Below, one piece after another: positions 26,132 through 36,648 of a stretch of DNA of 64,000 nt (its first letter is position 1; every line of letters starts with the position of its first letter). The notes below the pieces were generated by a model. The model saw nothing but the letters and a program-made list of their open reading frames with translations. It was not told the DNA's origin and did not search any database. Source of the stretch: Medicago truncatula (Eukaryota > Streptophyta > Magnoliopsida > Fabales > Fabaceae); the NCBI RefSeq assembly GCF_003473485.1, contig NC_053045.1:41396494-41460493 (forward strand), given 5' to 3'. The position numbers and the translations under genes were made by a program.

Positions 26132-27074
26132 GGTGGGGTTTAGAATGGGAAAGGGAATTTGTTTTCCATGATGGGAAAATTGATTTTGGCCATTTGATTA
26201 AATAAAGAGCACACTATTATCATGTTCTCACAACACTGAATTATTTTCACACTATCTTTCCAAACAATTCTCTCTCTTGCATCTCTCTCTCACCAACAAC
26301 AACCAGCAACTTCACAATTGATTCATCTTCCATTTGAACGAAAATAAAACAATTGCACCATCACAATCTATTCATCTTTAATTTTCAGATCTTGGTCTTT
26401 GTTTAAATTTAACCTCTATTTAAATTTCAATTCGATCCTCTCTTGAATAAGAAGAAAATCATGCTAAAAGCCATCAAAAATTTAATAATTTAAGAATTTG
26501 TTCAACATTAATGCAGTAGTTTTAGATTTGTTCCACTTTGCATGATTAAGCTACATTTTTTTAATTAACCACAACAAAACGAGATTCAAATATTAGAACT
26601 AGTGATTCCATAAAGAACAATATCTTTGAGCTAATACAGAACCAAAACGAAAAATGAAAAACAAAACTAATATCACTTGATGTTGTTGGAGAACAAACAC
26701 ACTACTTGGATCGATGTCTCATCTTTCGTTGCTTCCTCTTCAACCTCCTCATATGCTTCTTCTTCCACTTGGCACACATGGTTATTAAACGGATGAGAAT
26801 TTGATGAGAGAAAACCTAGTGAGTTAAGCAACTTTAAAAGACATTAAACAACATAAGGAAGCAATGGGTTTTCAAAAATTAATGGGTTTGAGATCAGGTC
26901 GCACAAGAGTGAGAAAACTGGATCCGAGACAAGTGAGCCACCATGGAGAAGAGAGTGTGAAATATATGGTGTGGAGAAACCATCATAAAATGTGTGCACC
27001 TTTTTAATCTAATGGTTAAAAAAAAAATTTCCTATCATAGGAAACAAGTTTCCTTTCCCATGCTAAACTCCACC
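26132..27074. mobile_element. Mutator-like element (Pack-MULE) nested in the copia element
   Basis: The element is 943 bp, flanked by a perfect 9-bp target duplication CACTTTTAA (26123-26131 and 27075-27083). Nine base pairs is the Mutator signature. Its ends are inverted repeats of about 47 bp, starting GGTGGGGTTTAGAATGGGAA on the left and, in reverse complement, GGTGGAGTTTAGCATGGGAA on the right, with about seven mismatches. There is no transposase. The interior carries an eL41 reading frame on the minus strand (26702-26779) with flanking UTR-like sequence, so the element fits a Pack-MULE, a MULE that captured a host gene piece. Confidence 0.9.
26702..26779 (-). CDS. RPL41: Captured ribosomal protein eL41 (RPL41) frame
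   Basis: A 25-codon frame on the minus strand reads M-C-AKWKKK-H-MRRLKRK-Q-RKM-R-H-RSK and stops at TAG. Plant eL41 is a 25-residue, almost wholly basic protein of the large subunit. This frame has the exact length and differs from the usual sequence, as I remember it, at four sites (2, 9, 17, 22). Changes at 2, 9 and 17 (R to C, H and Q; codons TGT, CAT, CAA) can each come from an arginine CGN codon by a C-to-T or G-to-A change at CpG, as expected from methylated DNA. The frame is complete but probably a silenced transposon passenger. It is too short for ordinary gene finders. Confidence 0.85.
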   Translation of the reverse strand: MCAKWKKKHMRRLKRKQRKMRHRSK

Positions 27075-28019
27075 CACTTTTAATCGTGAAACGTGAAGTT
27101 ATTGTAGATAGAAAAATTGTCTCTCGGCCCTTCCACTTAGTATGGTATAACATAATGCTCTTTATTTAATAGAATGATTAATTAAACGTCATTCTCTGTT
27201 TATTATGCAATCGATTGTTAACTTGGTGGGAATAAAGCAGTTTGCTTCTGTCGCCTCTTGGAGTAGCTACTGGTCCAGTTATAACCAAAGTTAATGGATG
27301 TAATGTACCGAGGAACAAAAGGACAATTTACCATCTAAACAGTCCATGTTTATATGTACAAAATATGAACATTGAAAAATCAAAGAATGGACCAAATTGA
27401 AAAGGTTTTTTGATGACCTAGAATTTATATGAGAAACGTGTTCCAAATGTTTCATATAAAAATAAGAAAGAATTTGAGTTTCAGATTTCTATTGAATAAG
27501 ATTGAGTTGACTCAGACTTAAAAGAGACTTGTGTATCATACATTTTTGGGGGAAAAGACTGCGTCTTTGATGTTATGTTCAAAATTAATTTCTCCTTATA
27601 TTTTTAAAAGTTGTGTGATTTTAATATTTGACATATCAAAATTTATCATGTGAACAAGCGTTTAATTTTAAACTTGAGTAACTTGGACTTAACTCCAAAG
27701 TTATATGATTAGACAATTTTATTTATTGCAGTCAACATATATGAACCAAAAGTTCATATAAATCAGAATTTAGAGAATATGAATCTCTAAACATAATAAA
27801 TTATGATATGTGTAAATTTGATGGCACATAAATTAGAAATGATAAAATAATATTTTTATCATATTTATTGATGACTCTGAATTTTGGAAAATAAAATTGA
27901 TATGCTTGATATGTTCAATTTCTTTAACGAAAATTGAAATTTATGTTGTATAGAGTACCCAAGTCTAAGAACAAAAGTTTTAATTAAGATTTTTTTTTTG
28001 AAGAAAAGACAACCCAACT

Positions 28020-30000
28020 TGTCTTATTTTTGAACTTGAGATTGCCTGGACTATATTTTAACTTTGGATCCCAAAAGAGTTGAACTCACTAGTAGAGCCT
28101 ATGAATATGTATTCATTGGGTATGCTATAAATAGCGAAACATATAGGTTTTATGACCTAAATGCTAAAGTGATCATAGAATTAAAAGATATCGATATCTA
28201 TGTAAACATTTACCCCTTTACCTAAAGAATAGTGGGGGCACTAGTCGGGGCTCTAATGGGAGCACGACATTAGTGGGGGAAAAATAAATTCCTTTTTAAA
28301 AATTATGAAATAGTGGGGGCACTATATCTGATCACATTCCAATAATCAGAAATAGTTATGAAAACATCGTACGAGATGTTATAGAAATTCGAAGAGGTAA
28401 GAAAGCAAGAATTGTTAAAGAGTATGAACTTGGTTTATACATTGGAAGAATATCCATTAAGCTTTAAAAAAGCTATATCCTTAATGGATGCTGAATTATG
28501 GCAAGAAGCAATAAACGATGAAATGGATTTTCTAGAGTCTAACAAAACATGACACTTGATTGACTTGCCTTATAGTTGCAAAACCAATCGGTTGTATTTG
28601 GATTTTGGGAAAAGGAACTAAAACCTGATGGTACGGTTGATGAATACAAGGTTCTCCTTGTAGTCAAAGGTTTTTTTAAAAAAAGAGAAAAATATAGACT
28701 TCTTCGATACTCATTCACCAATCACTAGAATCATATCCATAAGAGTACTAGTCCCTTTAGCCGCCGTTCATAACTCGATAGTACTCCAAATGGATGTGGA
28801 AGTTGCCTTTTTTTATGGTGAACTAGAAGAAGAAATCTATATGGAACAACCTGAATTTTGTTGCGATTCATGGACAAGAAAACCAGGTATGTAAGTTAGA
28901 GAATTCTTTGTGAGGTCTAAAATAAACTCTCTTAAGAAATGACATGCAAAATTTGACATTATAATGCTATCGAATGAGTATAAAGTGAATGAAAGTGACA
29001 AATAATATTTGCACGATCATATGTCTCTATGAAGACGACTTGCTCATATTTGGTTTAAAGATTCATGTTATGAATTATGTGAAATCATTGTTTATCAACA
29101 ACATTGATAAGAAAAACCTATACAAGGATGAAGTAATTCTTGGTTTCAAGATTACTAGATAAAAAAAAAAGACAACCTTTTTTATGAAACTCACAAAGTT
29201 GAGAAGATCTTAAGGAAATGTTATTATTTGAGCGTAAACTTGCAAGCATATATTATGATCCAAGTGTAAGAACACTTTAGATGGAGTTAAACAAATAGAA
29301 TATGTGAGCATCATTGGCAGTCCTTAGGTAAGCCATTGAATGTATTAGACTCGACATTACTGATGTCGTGAAACTCTTATGCAAGTTTACTAGTAGACGA
29401 ATGAGAAGCATTGTCATGTTATTGAAATAGTCATGAGGTGCCTTAAGAAGACTATGACTCTAAGATTAAATTATGAGGAGTAACCTATGGTACTTGAATG
29501 GTACAAGATACAAAATAGAACATCCTTCAGATGAGTATGAAAGCGACCAGTGACTGCACATTGAGCATCATTGTAGTTTGTTGTAACAAATGACATTGAC
29601 TCAGTCCACTATGGAATATATCTGGGATGAGAACACTAAAGAAAACTAGTGAAGAAGCAAGTTGATAAGATGCTTGATAGCTTAGAACCCTTAATGGGCG
29701 AAAACGTTGTCCGAAGTGTTAATTTATTGTGATAGTCTGCAGCTATTACAAAATTGAGAATCGTTACCACAATGGTGAGAGACGATAATTAAGGCACAAA
29801 CACAGAATAACCAGAGAGCTCTAAAAGGAACGGTTAAAGTATAACATGCACGTACTGATGAAGAATTAGTTGATCCTTTGACGAAAGGAATTACTAGAAA
29901 GAAAGTCCTAAACACATCCAATAGGATGAGATTAATGCCCAAAGGTCACAAGTGAAGGTAACCCGACCTACATGACTGGAGATCCCAAGAAATAGGTTCA
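28020..30000 (+). pseudogene. pol: copia pol remnants (integrase end, reverse transcriptase, RNase H)
   Basis: At 28070-28190 the translation reads ELTSRAYEYVFIGYAINSET then YRFYDLNAKVI, the end of a copia integrase domain. At 28480-28870, pieces NDEMDFLESNKT, KPDGTVDEYK, LAAVHNSIVLQMDVEVAFF and ELEEEIYMEQPEF are the first half of a copia reverse transcriptase; a stop replaces tryptophan after NKT and frames shift. RNase H remnants follow to about 29900, closing with DEELVDPLTKGITRKKVLN. A non-coding tail with CTGGAGATCCCAAGAAATAG, familiar from copia 3' ends, precedes the polypurine tract. Not functional. Confidence 0.85.
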
Positions 30001-30403
30001 ATGGGTAATAACAAATCGCAACTGATAGAACATGCTATGACAAAAGTAAGAAAGCATGATTCCTGCAGTGATAGAAGGATGAGATAATAGAAACTCTTAA
30101 TGAGATCTATACTCTATGTTGAGTGGAGCACATAGCTACAGGAGTACTCTTGATAGACTCACCTATACGAATGTGAAATTAAGGCCGGTTCTTATGGTAT
30201 TCGGGGTAAAATACCTAGAGCGTTCGTTAAAACTAGGATAGACGCGCAGGGCCATAAACACACGGGCTTTTAGAATACACCTTAGGAAAAGATTTGTGTG
30301 TGGGTTCTATGTCTGAGATAGAGTTCAATGCTGTAAGCAACTCTTGTAAATCGGAATATTATTCGCTATGCAAACGTTATTATTGAAACCATTTTTTAAA
30401 TTC

Positions 30404-30413
30404 AAGTGGGGGA
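30404..30413 (+). other. Polypurine tract of the copia element
   Basis: AAGTGGGGGA directly before the 3' LTR at 30415. It primes plus-strand synthesis and is the standard form in plant copia elements. Confidence 0.85.
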
Positions 30414-30414
30414 T

Positions 30415-31598
30415 TGTTGGAACATTAGTGTGATGTTGGAAGAAAAATTGAAAGATTAAACACCAAGTAATTATACTTTGATCTAATGTTGTGTAAATTG
30501 AAAAAATAGAGTGTAGGTTCCCACATAAAATAGAACACACACATTAGTAGTGTTTAAATTGTAGTATTTAATTTTAAATACTTGATAATGATAAAAATAA
30601 TAGTAATTATTATTTTTAGAATATCACTTCCCATAAATTTAGCTTATGGTGGTTATGATAAGAATAAGAATTTAATTGAATTTCTTATATTTCCTTCATT
30701 CAAATTCAATAGTTTGTTTCCTCCACTTTTGTGGATTTGTTTCTTTTGATCATATCCACAAGTGTTGTTGAACTGGTTAATGGATAAACTTCATTTTAGT
30801 CTTATCCATTAGAGTAACTGCAGTCGTAATTTTTGCTAAAACAGTTACAGAATCTTTATATAAATAGAGGACTCCACTCAGTTCAAAAAAACGCACCAAA
30901 GAGTTTCATTGAGTTGTCGGGAACTCTTTCTCTCTTCTCCCTTTCTTGACTTGTGTTGACGAGTCTTTCTTCTCTTCATCTCCTTTTTCCGTTCCTTCGG
31001 AATTAAGAGTGTTCTTAAAGACCATAGTCCCTTTTCGGTTTAATGTCCCTTTAGAATTAAGAATGGTCTTAAGTTCATAATCCCTTCGATATTTTTATGT
31101 CTTTAAGATCATAGTCCCTTTTCGGTATAATGTCTTTCAAAATTATGAATGATCTTAAATATATTCTTCTTCGATTCTTGAAGAAGTTGGACGTTAGAAT
31201 GGTGTAAAACCATATTTGAATGATCATAGTATCATAGTTGGAGAAGTTAATAATTAGAATGATGGTAACACCAAATTTGAGTGGTCTCAACATCATAATA
31301 GAGTTGTAATAGTACCATATTAAAGTGGTTTCAGTATTAAAAGAATGGTCTTGGTACCATATTGGAGGTGTAATTCTCAAACCTTATTCAACAGTGCAGT
31401 AGTTAATCGAACAATTGTAGCTGAGCTTGTTTTATCATGGAGGTGGCGTGGTTGACAGTCTGCCTTGCACAACTTTGGGCAGTGCCACAAAACGTCTTAA
31501 AGAGAACGACCTAGTCGTGACTCAACCTAGTAACAACTTCAGTAGATAATAGAATTTGAAAATCCAAATACAACAGTTTGGAAATCCAAAAAACAACA
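30415..31598 (+). repeat. 3' LTR of the copia element
   Basis: Partner of 24770-25958. Near its end a small duplication (GAAAATCCAAATACAACA then GAAATCCAAAAAACAACA) is absent from the 5' LTR. Confidence 0.9.
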
Positions 31599-31959
31599 AC
31601 TTCCATTTAGTTGTCTTGTTTGGCTGAATTACATGATTTAAACCATAATAGACTCAAAACACCTATGGAGTTTGTTTGGTAAAAAAAGAAATAGAATTAC
31701 AATGACTAAATTAAAACGTTACAAAACATTCCCCAAACCATGAGCAACTCACACTAAAACCTCTATATTGTCTTCAAATGCATAGAAAAAGACTCCAAAA
31801 TGTAACTAAAAACATCATATGATGATTCATCATAAGCTATTAACTACCAAAAATCTTCCATAGCTTTTGGTTGCAACACTGGCACTACTTGTTTTGTTGT
31901 AATATTGTCACCAATATTTTGGGGGTTGCTGAATATACGAGGAAAGATAAATAACATGG
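31599..31959. other. Spacer between copia element and LINE remnant
   Basis: No gene or clear repeat seen. Confidence 0.35.
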
Positions 31960-33330
31960 ACTTCCATCTATGATTGGCAGGGATACAAAATTAATCTTCA
32001 ATTTTTTTAATCAAGGAGCGCATATTAAAGAATATCCAAAATAAGAATTCTAGATCCCTCGGCAAAGAAGTGCTAATCCAATCGGTGGCCCAAGCTATCA
32101 CTTCATATTGTATAGGAGCTTTATTCTCCCCACTACTTATAAAGAGGAAATTGAGCTCATGATGAATTCTTTTTATCGGGGCTCGAAGACAAATGGTGGT
32201 CGACGTATCGATCAGTTAAGATGGGACAAGATGACAATTTACAAGGATCGTGGAGGTCTTAATATCTGGGACCTTAGAGGATTTAATCTTTCCATGCTAG
32301 GTAAGCAATGATATAAGCTTTTCACAAACTCTTACTCTCACTCTTCTCAATAAAGTTCTCAAAGTTAAATATTTTCTTAGAAGTGGATTTTTGGATGCCA
32401 ATATCAGACACAATCCAAGTTACACACGGGGGAGCATTTTGAGCACTTTTCTTATCTTATCTCTTGGTTATATGTGAAAAGTTGGTGATGAAAGTAACAT
32501 CAATGTTTGATCTGATACATGGATCCTTACAAGACATAATATGCAACATATAATACTTACTTCGAGCAACCTCTCGGACCTGAAGGTTTCTCATTTCTTC
32601 AATCTGACTAACTACACTTGGAATCACGATCATATTGCTACAATCATGAAGCCACAACACACAATAGATATTTGTTAAATTCCTCTTCATCCTCTAGCCA
32701 TTCATAACAAACTAATATTGAAGGCATCTTCTAATGGTTCCCATACAATCAAAATGGCATATAGGGTGTGTATGAACCTCACTGTTCATGAATTAAATTC
32801 TCAAACAGATAGCGATTGGCGTCATATCTAGACCATTCGACTAAAAGGCAACGTTGAGTGTGCTATTTTCTCTATTTAAGGGAGGTTCGACATTGTCATA
32901 TGTTTTTGGGACAACTCGAGCCATTTTATCCAAGTGTTCATACGATGGTTTTCCCCTATTATGTTAGCTTAGTGGTAGTGTGAGAAGCTATTGTTCTACA
33001 ACATGCTCTCCAAATTGCTTTGAATTGTTGTTCAAACAGGTTGTTTTTGAAAGTGATTGTCAAACAAATATGAATGTAATGACTAATGATTGTTTGTACG
33101 AGAATGAGCTGAGCATTTTACTGTCTAGTAGTAGGTCCTAATTACTCTCTTGCGCTAGCTGAAGTCTAGCTTTTATTTGGTGGCAAGCTAATAAAGTCGT
33201 TCATAATCTTGCTATAGAGCGTCTATATTACAATCTAACCCTAGTTCTTTTTTCTTCTTTTTAATATCCTTGGAATTGTTCTTCCTCAACTATCTTTTCG
33301 AGAAATGAAATGGGTTGTCCTTCCTAAAAG
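31960..33330 (+). pseudogene. LINE (non-LTR retrotransposon) ORF2 remnant
   Basis: Translations in shifting frames give PSMIGRDTKLIFNFFNQGAH, then FILPTTYKEEIELMMNSFYR, RRIDQLRWDKMTIYKDRGG and LNIWDLRGFNLSMLGKQ. This is the region just C-terminal to the reverse transcriptase core of plant L1-type LINEs. Farther on, NGSHTIKMAYRVCMNL and SDWRHI resemble the start of the zf-RVT domain. Stops and frameshifts are frequent. The 5' part with endonuclease and RT catalytic motifs is missing, as in 5'-truncated LINE insertions. Confidence 0.8.
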
Positions 33331-33376
33331 AAAATTGTATTTAATTAATGTAAATAATATTTAAGGAATTCATGTG

Positions 33377-33495
33377 AACTTAGCTTAATTGATATAAACA
33401 TTACATAATATATGCAAGAGCTGAGGTTCGATCTTTTAAACACCCGCTTCTTCACCTTAAAAAGGTGAATTTATAGCACTAGACTACTTGATAAT
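33377..33495 (+). mobile_element. tRNA-derived SINE, degenerate
   Basis: CTTAGCTTAATTGATATAAA resembles an A box and GAGGTTCGATCTT a B box. The 3' part ACTAGACTACTTGATAAT is shared with the SINE at 58340-58480 (ACTAGACTACTTGACAAA). No clear target duplication. Confidence 0.6.
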
Positions 33496-33838
33496 TTTCT
33501 TTTTAATAATATAAAAGGAAATTACTTAAATGTCATTTAATCAATGGGAAATGCTTTCCATCCTTTCTCCCTCCTCTTTTTTCACATCCCTTCATAAGTT
33601 TTTCCTTCCCATCCCCTCAAAACTCGCAATTAAAGCCTTAAGATCTAGATTGCTATATAAGCATTGTGCTGGGTAAAAATATTAGCGAGTAGATTCATAC
33701 TACTTATCCGTTTTAATTTAGATGTACTTTTTAATTTTATTTTTCTTAATTTTTTTTGTCTTTTTATAATATTAATACAATATTTATTGTTCATTTTCAC
33801 TAACATACTTTTATTTATTACATTTGAATCATCTATAA

Positions 33839-34192
33839 GACTATAACTATTCCATAAAGATTCAAGACAAGAGAAAGGTGCAAATTACTGATGGCCCTAT
33901 AAATAAATCAGTTGCCTGTATGAAAGATGGTAAAGCCTTGAGCAGGTTCTGGGGAGATGAAGACACTGATGCTACTGACATCATAATTGACCTAGAAACT
34001 GATTCTGAAGTGAATAAAGTCAAGTTTCCAGATGCTACTAAGTACCTGATCTCACCTTATGATGTGGTAAAGCAAACAAAAAAAGGCAGACCCAAGAAGC
34101 AAAAGAGTCCAACAGACAAAAATGGAGGATCGGAAAATGAGTGCATTCAAACCCGTGCTAAGAGTGACATATCTAAAGCTTATAAATCATGA
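33839..34192 (+). pseudogene. Open frame of probable transposon origin
   Basis: A frame open from about 33839 encodes IQDKRKV, an acidic middle (DEDTDATDIIIDLETDSE) and a basic tail with KKGRPKKQK and TRAKS. The first in-frame ATG is at 33920. Acidic stretch then a GRPKK-type basic tail is common at the end of LINE ORF1 proteins in legumes, so that is my best guess. An AT-hook-like protein fragment is an alternative. No full domain is visible and no host gene model can be built. Confidence 0.35.
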
Positions 34193-34712
34193 TGTGTATG
34201 CCTTGGTTTAGGCTTTAGTTTGTTGCTCTGTGTTTGTGTTATTTTAATGTAACTTGTTACTATCCTCAATAGCAGGGTGTGTTTTCCATCTTATCCCACC
34301 TTAGAAGTGATTTAAGGCTACTTAGGAAGTGTCTCTGCTTTACTGTCTCTATTGTCTAATTGAGTATTGGCTTAGTCCCCCAATTTTATACTTTTTCCTT
34401 TATTCTTTTATTGCATTTTTCTAGCTTTATAAGAAAAAAATAAAGCATCATATCATATCTCATTAAATAAATATTTGTTAATATAGCAAAATAATATTAA
34501 GGTCTAATTTGATCGATTGTATATATATAAAAAAGGGATTATGGTAAAAAAAGAATAGAAGCATTAGAAGACGAATATTCTGAGGATGACATGTAATAAT
34601 TATGACACGATGATGCAATCCACGAGTAACACCGGTTTGATACACGAACCAAAGCATAAGCATATCTTTTCTTTCTCTCTCTAAAAAATCTTAAATTAGG
34701 ATATTGTAGATT

Positions 34713-34714
<2 letters not shown>

Positions 34715-34749
<35 letters not shown>
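34715..34749. repeat. (CT)n microsatellite
   Basis: Pure CT repeat about 150 bp upstream of the first exon of the RING-H2 gene. CT tracts in this position are frequent in plant core promoters and leaders. Confidence 0.9.
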
Positions 34750-34754
<5 letters not shown>

Positions 34755-34859
34755 TCCTTTAATTACTCTCTTTCTTTTTCTTATTGCCTTTTTTTCTCAC
34801 TCGGTAATAATAATCATCAATTATTTATTTATTATTATTTAATATTTTAAAAAGAACAC

Positions 34860-34966
34860 AAAGAAAGAAAAAAACAGTAATTGTTGTAAGAGAAGAATCA
34901 TCATTCATCATCATCATCCTCAGAACTCTCACCCACCCATTTCAATTCAGGATCTCTTTTCCTCTG
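34860..34966 (+). other. Probable 5' UTR exon of the RING-H2 gene
   Basis: Pyrimidine-rich sequence ends CCTCTG|GTAATG, a good donor. The matching acceptor is TTAATTTAG|GTGGG at 36629/36630, 19 bp before the start codon. This gives a leader intron of about 1.66 kb. The 5' end of the exon is only estimated. Confidence 0.6.
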
Positions 34967-35545
34967 GTAATGATTTTTTCATCTTTATTCTAACATCAGT
35001 TTCAATTCTTTCATGTTTATGTTCTTCTTTTGTGTTTTACTATGATGTTTTTTTTTTTTTTACAAAAGTTCAGTTTTTTAGGAGGTGGTTACAAAGATGT
35101 TTGAAAAATTCGTTTTTCTTTTTGTGTAAGAAAGTTCTTGCATCATTTTTATCGGTGTTTTTTTGGAGGATCGTGAAAACCCATTATGTTTCATGCACAA
35201 TTTTGCCTTTTTATTTTTTCTTATAATTTTTTAATCCCCACCCTTTTGTTTGAATTATATATAATTGATTTGAAGCTGTGTCTTTGATTCTTTTTCTTCT
35301 AATTTTTAAGTTCAATTTAATTTTTATTTTTGTTTGGATTTGGTTTATTATACTTTCAAGGAATGTTAGGAATGGTTTATTGGGTATTGTAAAGCTTTAT
35401 TTTTTTGATGATCTTAGAGATGTTTAATTGTTTATTGATTTTAACCTGATTATTGTGCCTTAGTGATGAGAAATAAGGGGAGAGGAAAATATTTCAATTG
35501 AGACATCTTGCTCATCTTATACTTTTACCGAATAGAGATTTTGAT

Positions 35546-35676
35546 GTTTGCAAGGCCTAGCTCAACTGGAAATGCCGATATTGCTAGGCTGGACATCTTC
35601 ACCCGAGACCTTGCAGTTTGTGTGTGCGAGTTTTAGGTGGTGCTTGCCACTTCGTCTACAGACCAATAAAAAAGAG
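35546..35676 (+). mobile_element. SINE in the leader intron of the RING-H2 gene
   Basis: A 131-bp insertion flanked by the perfect 13-bp duplication TAGAGATTTTGAT (35533-35545 and 35677-35689). It starts close to GCCTAGCTCAACTGGAAATG, an A-box-like sequence, and ends AATAAAAAAGAG. Length, target duplication and A-rich end fit a SINE; the B box is weak. Confidence 0.8.
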
Positions 35677-35924
35677 TAGAGATTTTGATTATTAGTCATC
35701 TAGCTTCTTGGCATTGTGTTAATGCCTGTTAACCAATTTCAGCACAAAATAATTGGTTGAGTTTTATGAACTAGTTGGTTTTATTGATACTTGATAAGTA
35801 TATATATTTTTTTCTTTCTTTCTCTCCGTTTGGTCGCTCTACATTTGTTGCGTACCCTTCTGAGCTCCTACTAATTTCCTTGCAGTAAGATTATGTGTTG
35901 TCCAAACCATTGCTGTTTACCACC

Positions 35925-36055
35925 CAACTTGTAGCTCACTTGGCCTAGGGATTTTAAGACTAGGTGTAATGTTTATTTTCGGAGGTTCAATCCCTCATGA
36001 TGCAACCTTTTCCCCTTTTATAGTGCTTGGGCCTTCTATACAACCTCCTAAATAA
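35925..36055 (+). mobile_element. Second SINE-like copy in the leader intron
   Basis: GTAGCTCACTTGGCCTAGGG (A box) and GGTTCAATCCC (B box, 35984-35994) are spaced like a tRNA-derived SINE. Limits are approximate and no target duplication was found. Confidence 0.55.
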
Positions 36056-36648
36056 ATTACATTCTTCTTTTGCTTTGGCCGTGAATCTCATAGCTTTGTG
36101 GCTACTAGCACCACATCGTATTTAACTTAGTGTATTGATAATCCAATAGCTGGCAAATGAATTTAAAGTTGGAGATTTGTTTTTTGAAGTTAGTTTCCTC
36201 TAATCTTGGTGGAAAACTAGACACGCAAAAGTGGGGGTTTGTAATTTGTTACAAATGTCATTGTCATGCTTGGTATGTGAGGTGTAAAATTGTCATCAAA
36301 ATATTCAGTAACTAACATAATATTAAATCTGTGAGTTTTCCTGGTGACAATCTACTCATAAAATTTTAGTTTTCTTTCTTCTCATTTCTCCGGTCTAGAT
36401 CTCCGATTGAGGATGCATGAGCTCCTTACCACGGAATCAGAAATTATTGGTCCAAGAAAATAATATGCATATTTGTTCTTATTCATGTGTTACTACTTAC
36501 TGGAGCAGTTTTTTGCTTCACTGCAAATTGTTCAAGTCACATTTGCTTGTATATCCATGACTCTTTTGTGCCTCTTATACATAGCTTGAGATTGAGAATC
36601 TAACACGTGTTTTCTGCTCATTAATTTAGGTGGGATAACTTGATTTTG

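Larger units (their letters stand above)
24770..31598 (+). mobile_element. Ty1-copia LTR retrotransposon, decayed, with nested MULE
   Basis: LTRs of 1189 bp (24770-25958) and 1184 bp (30415-31598) flank a 4.5-kb interior. The outer flanks ACTTT (24765-24769) and ACTTC (31599-31603) fit a 5-bp target duplication with one change. A polypurine tract, AAGTGGGGGA, sits directly before the 3' LTR. Order integrase then reverse transcriptase then RNase H identifies copia and not gypsy. The LTRs differ at roughly 8% of positions in their first 130 bp by eye, so the insertion is old. The interior is broken by stops and frameshifts and by a 943-bp Mutator-like insertion at 26132-27074. gag could not be traced. 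Confidence 0.93.
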
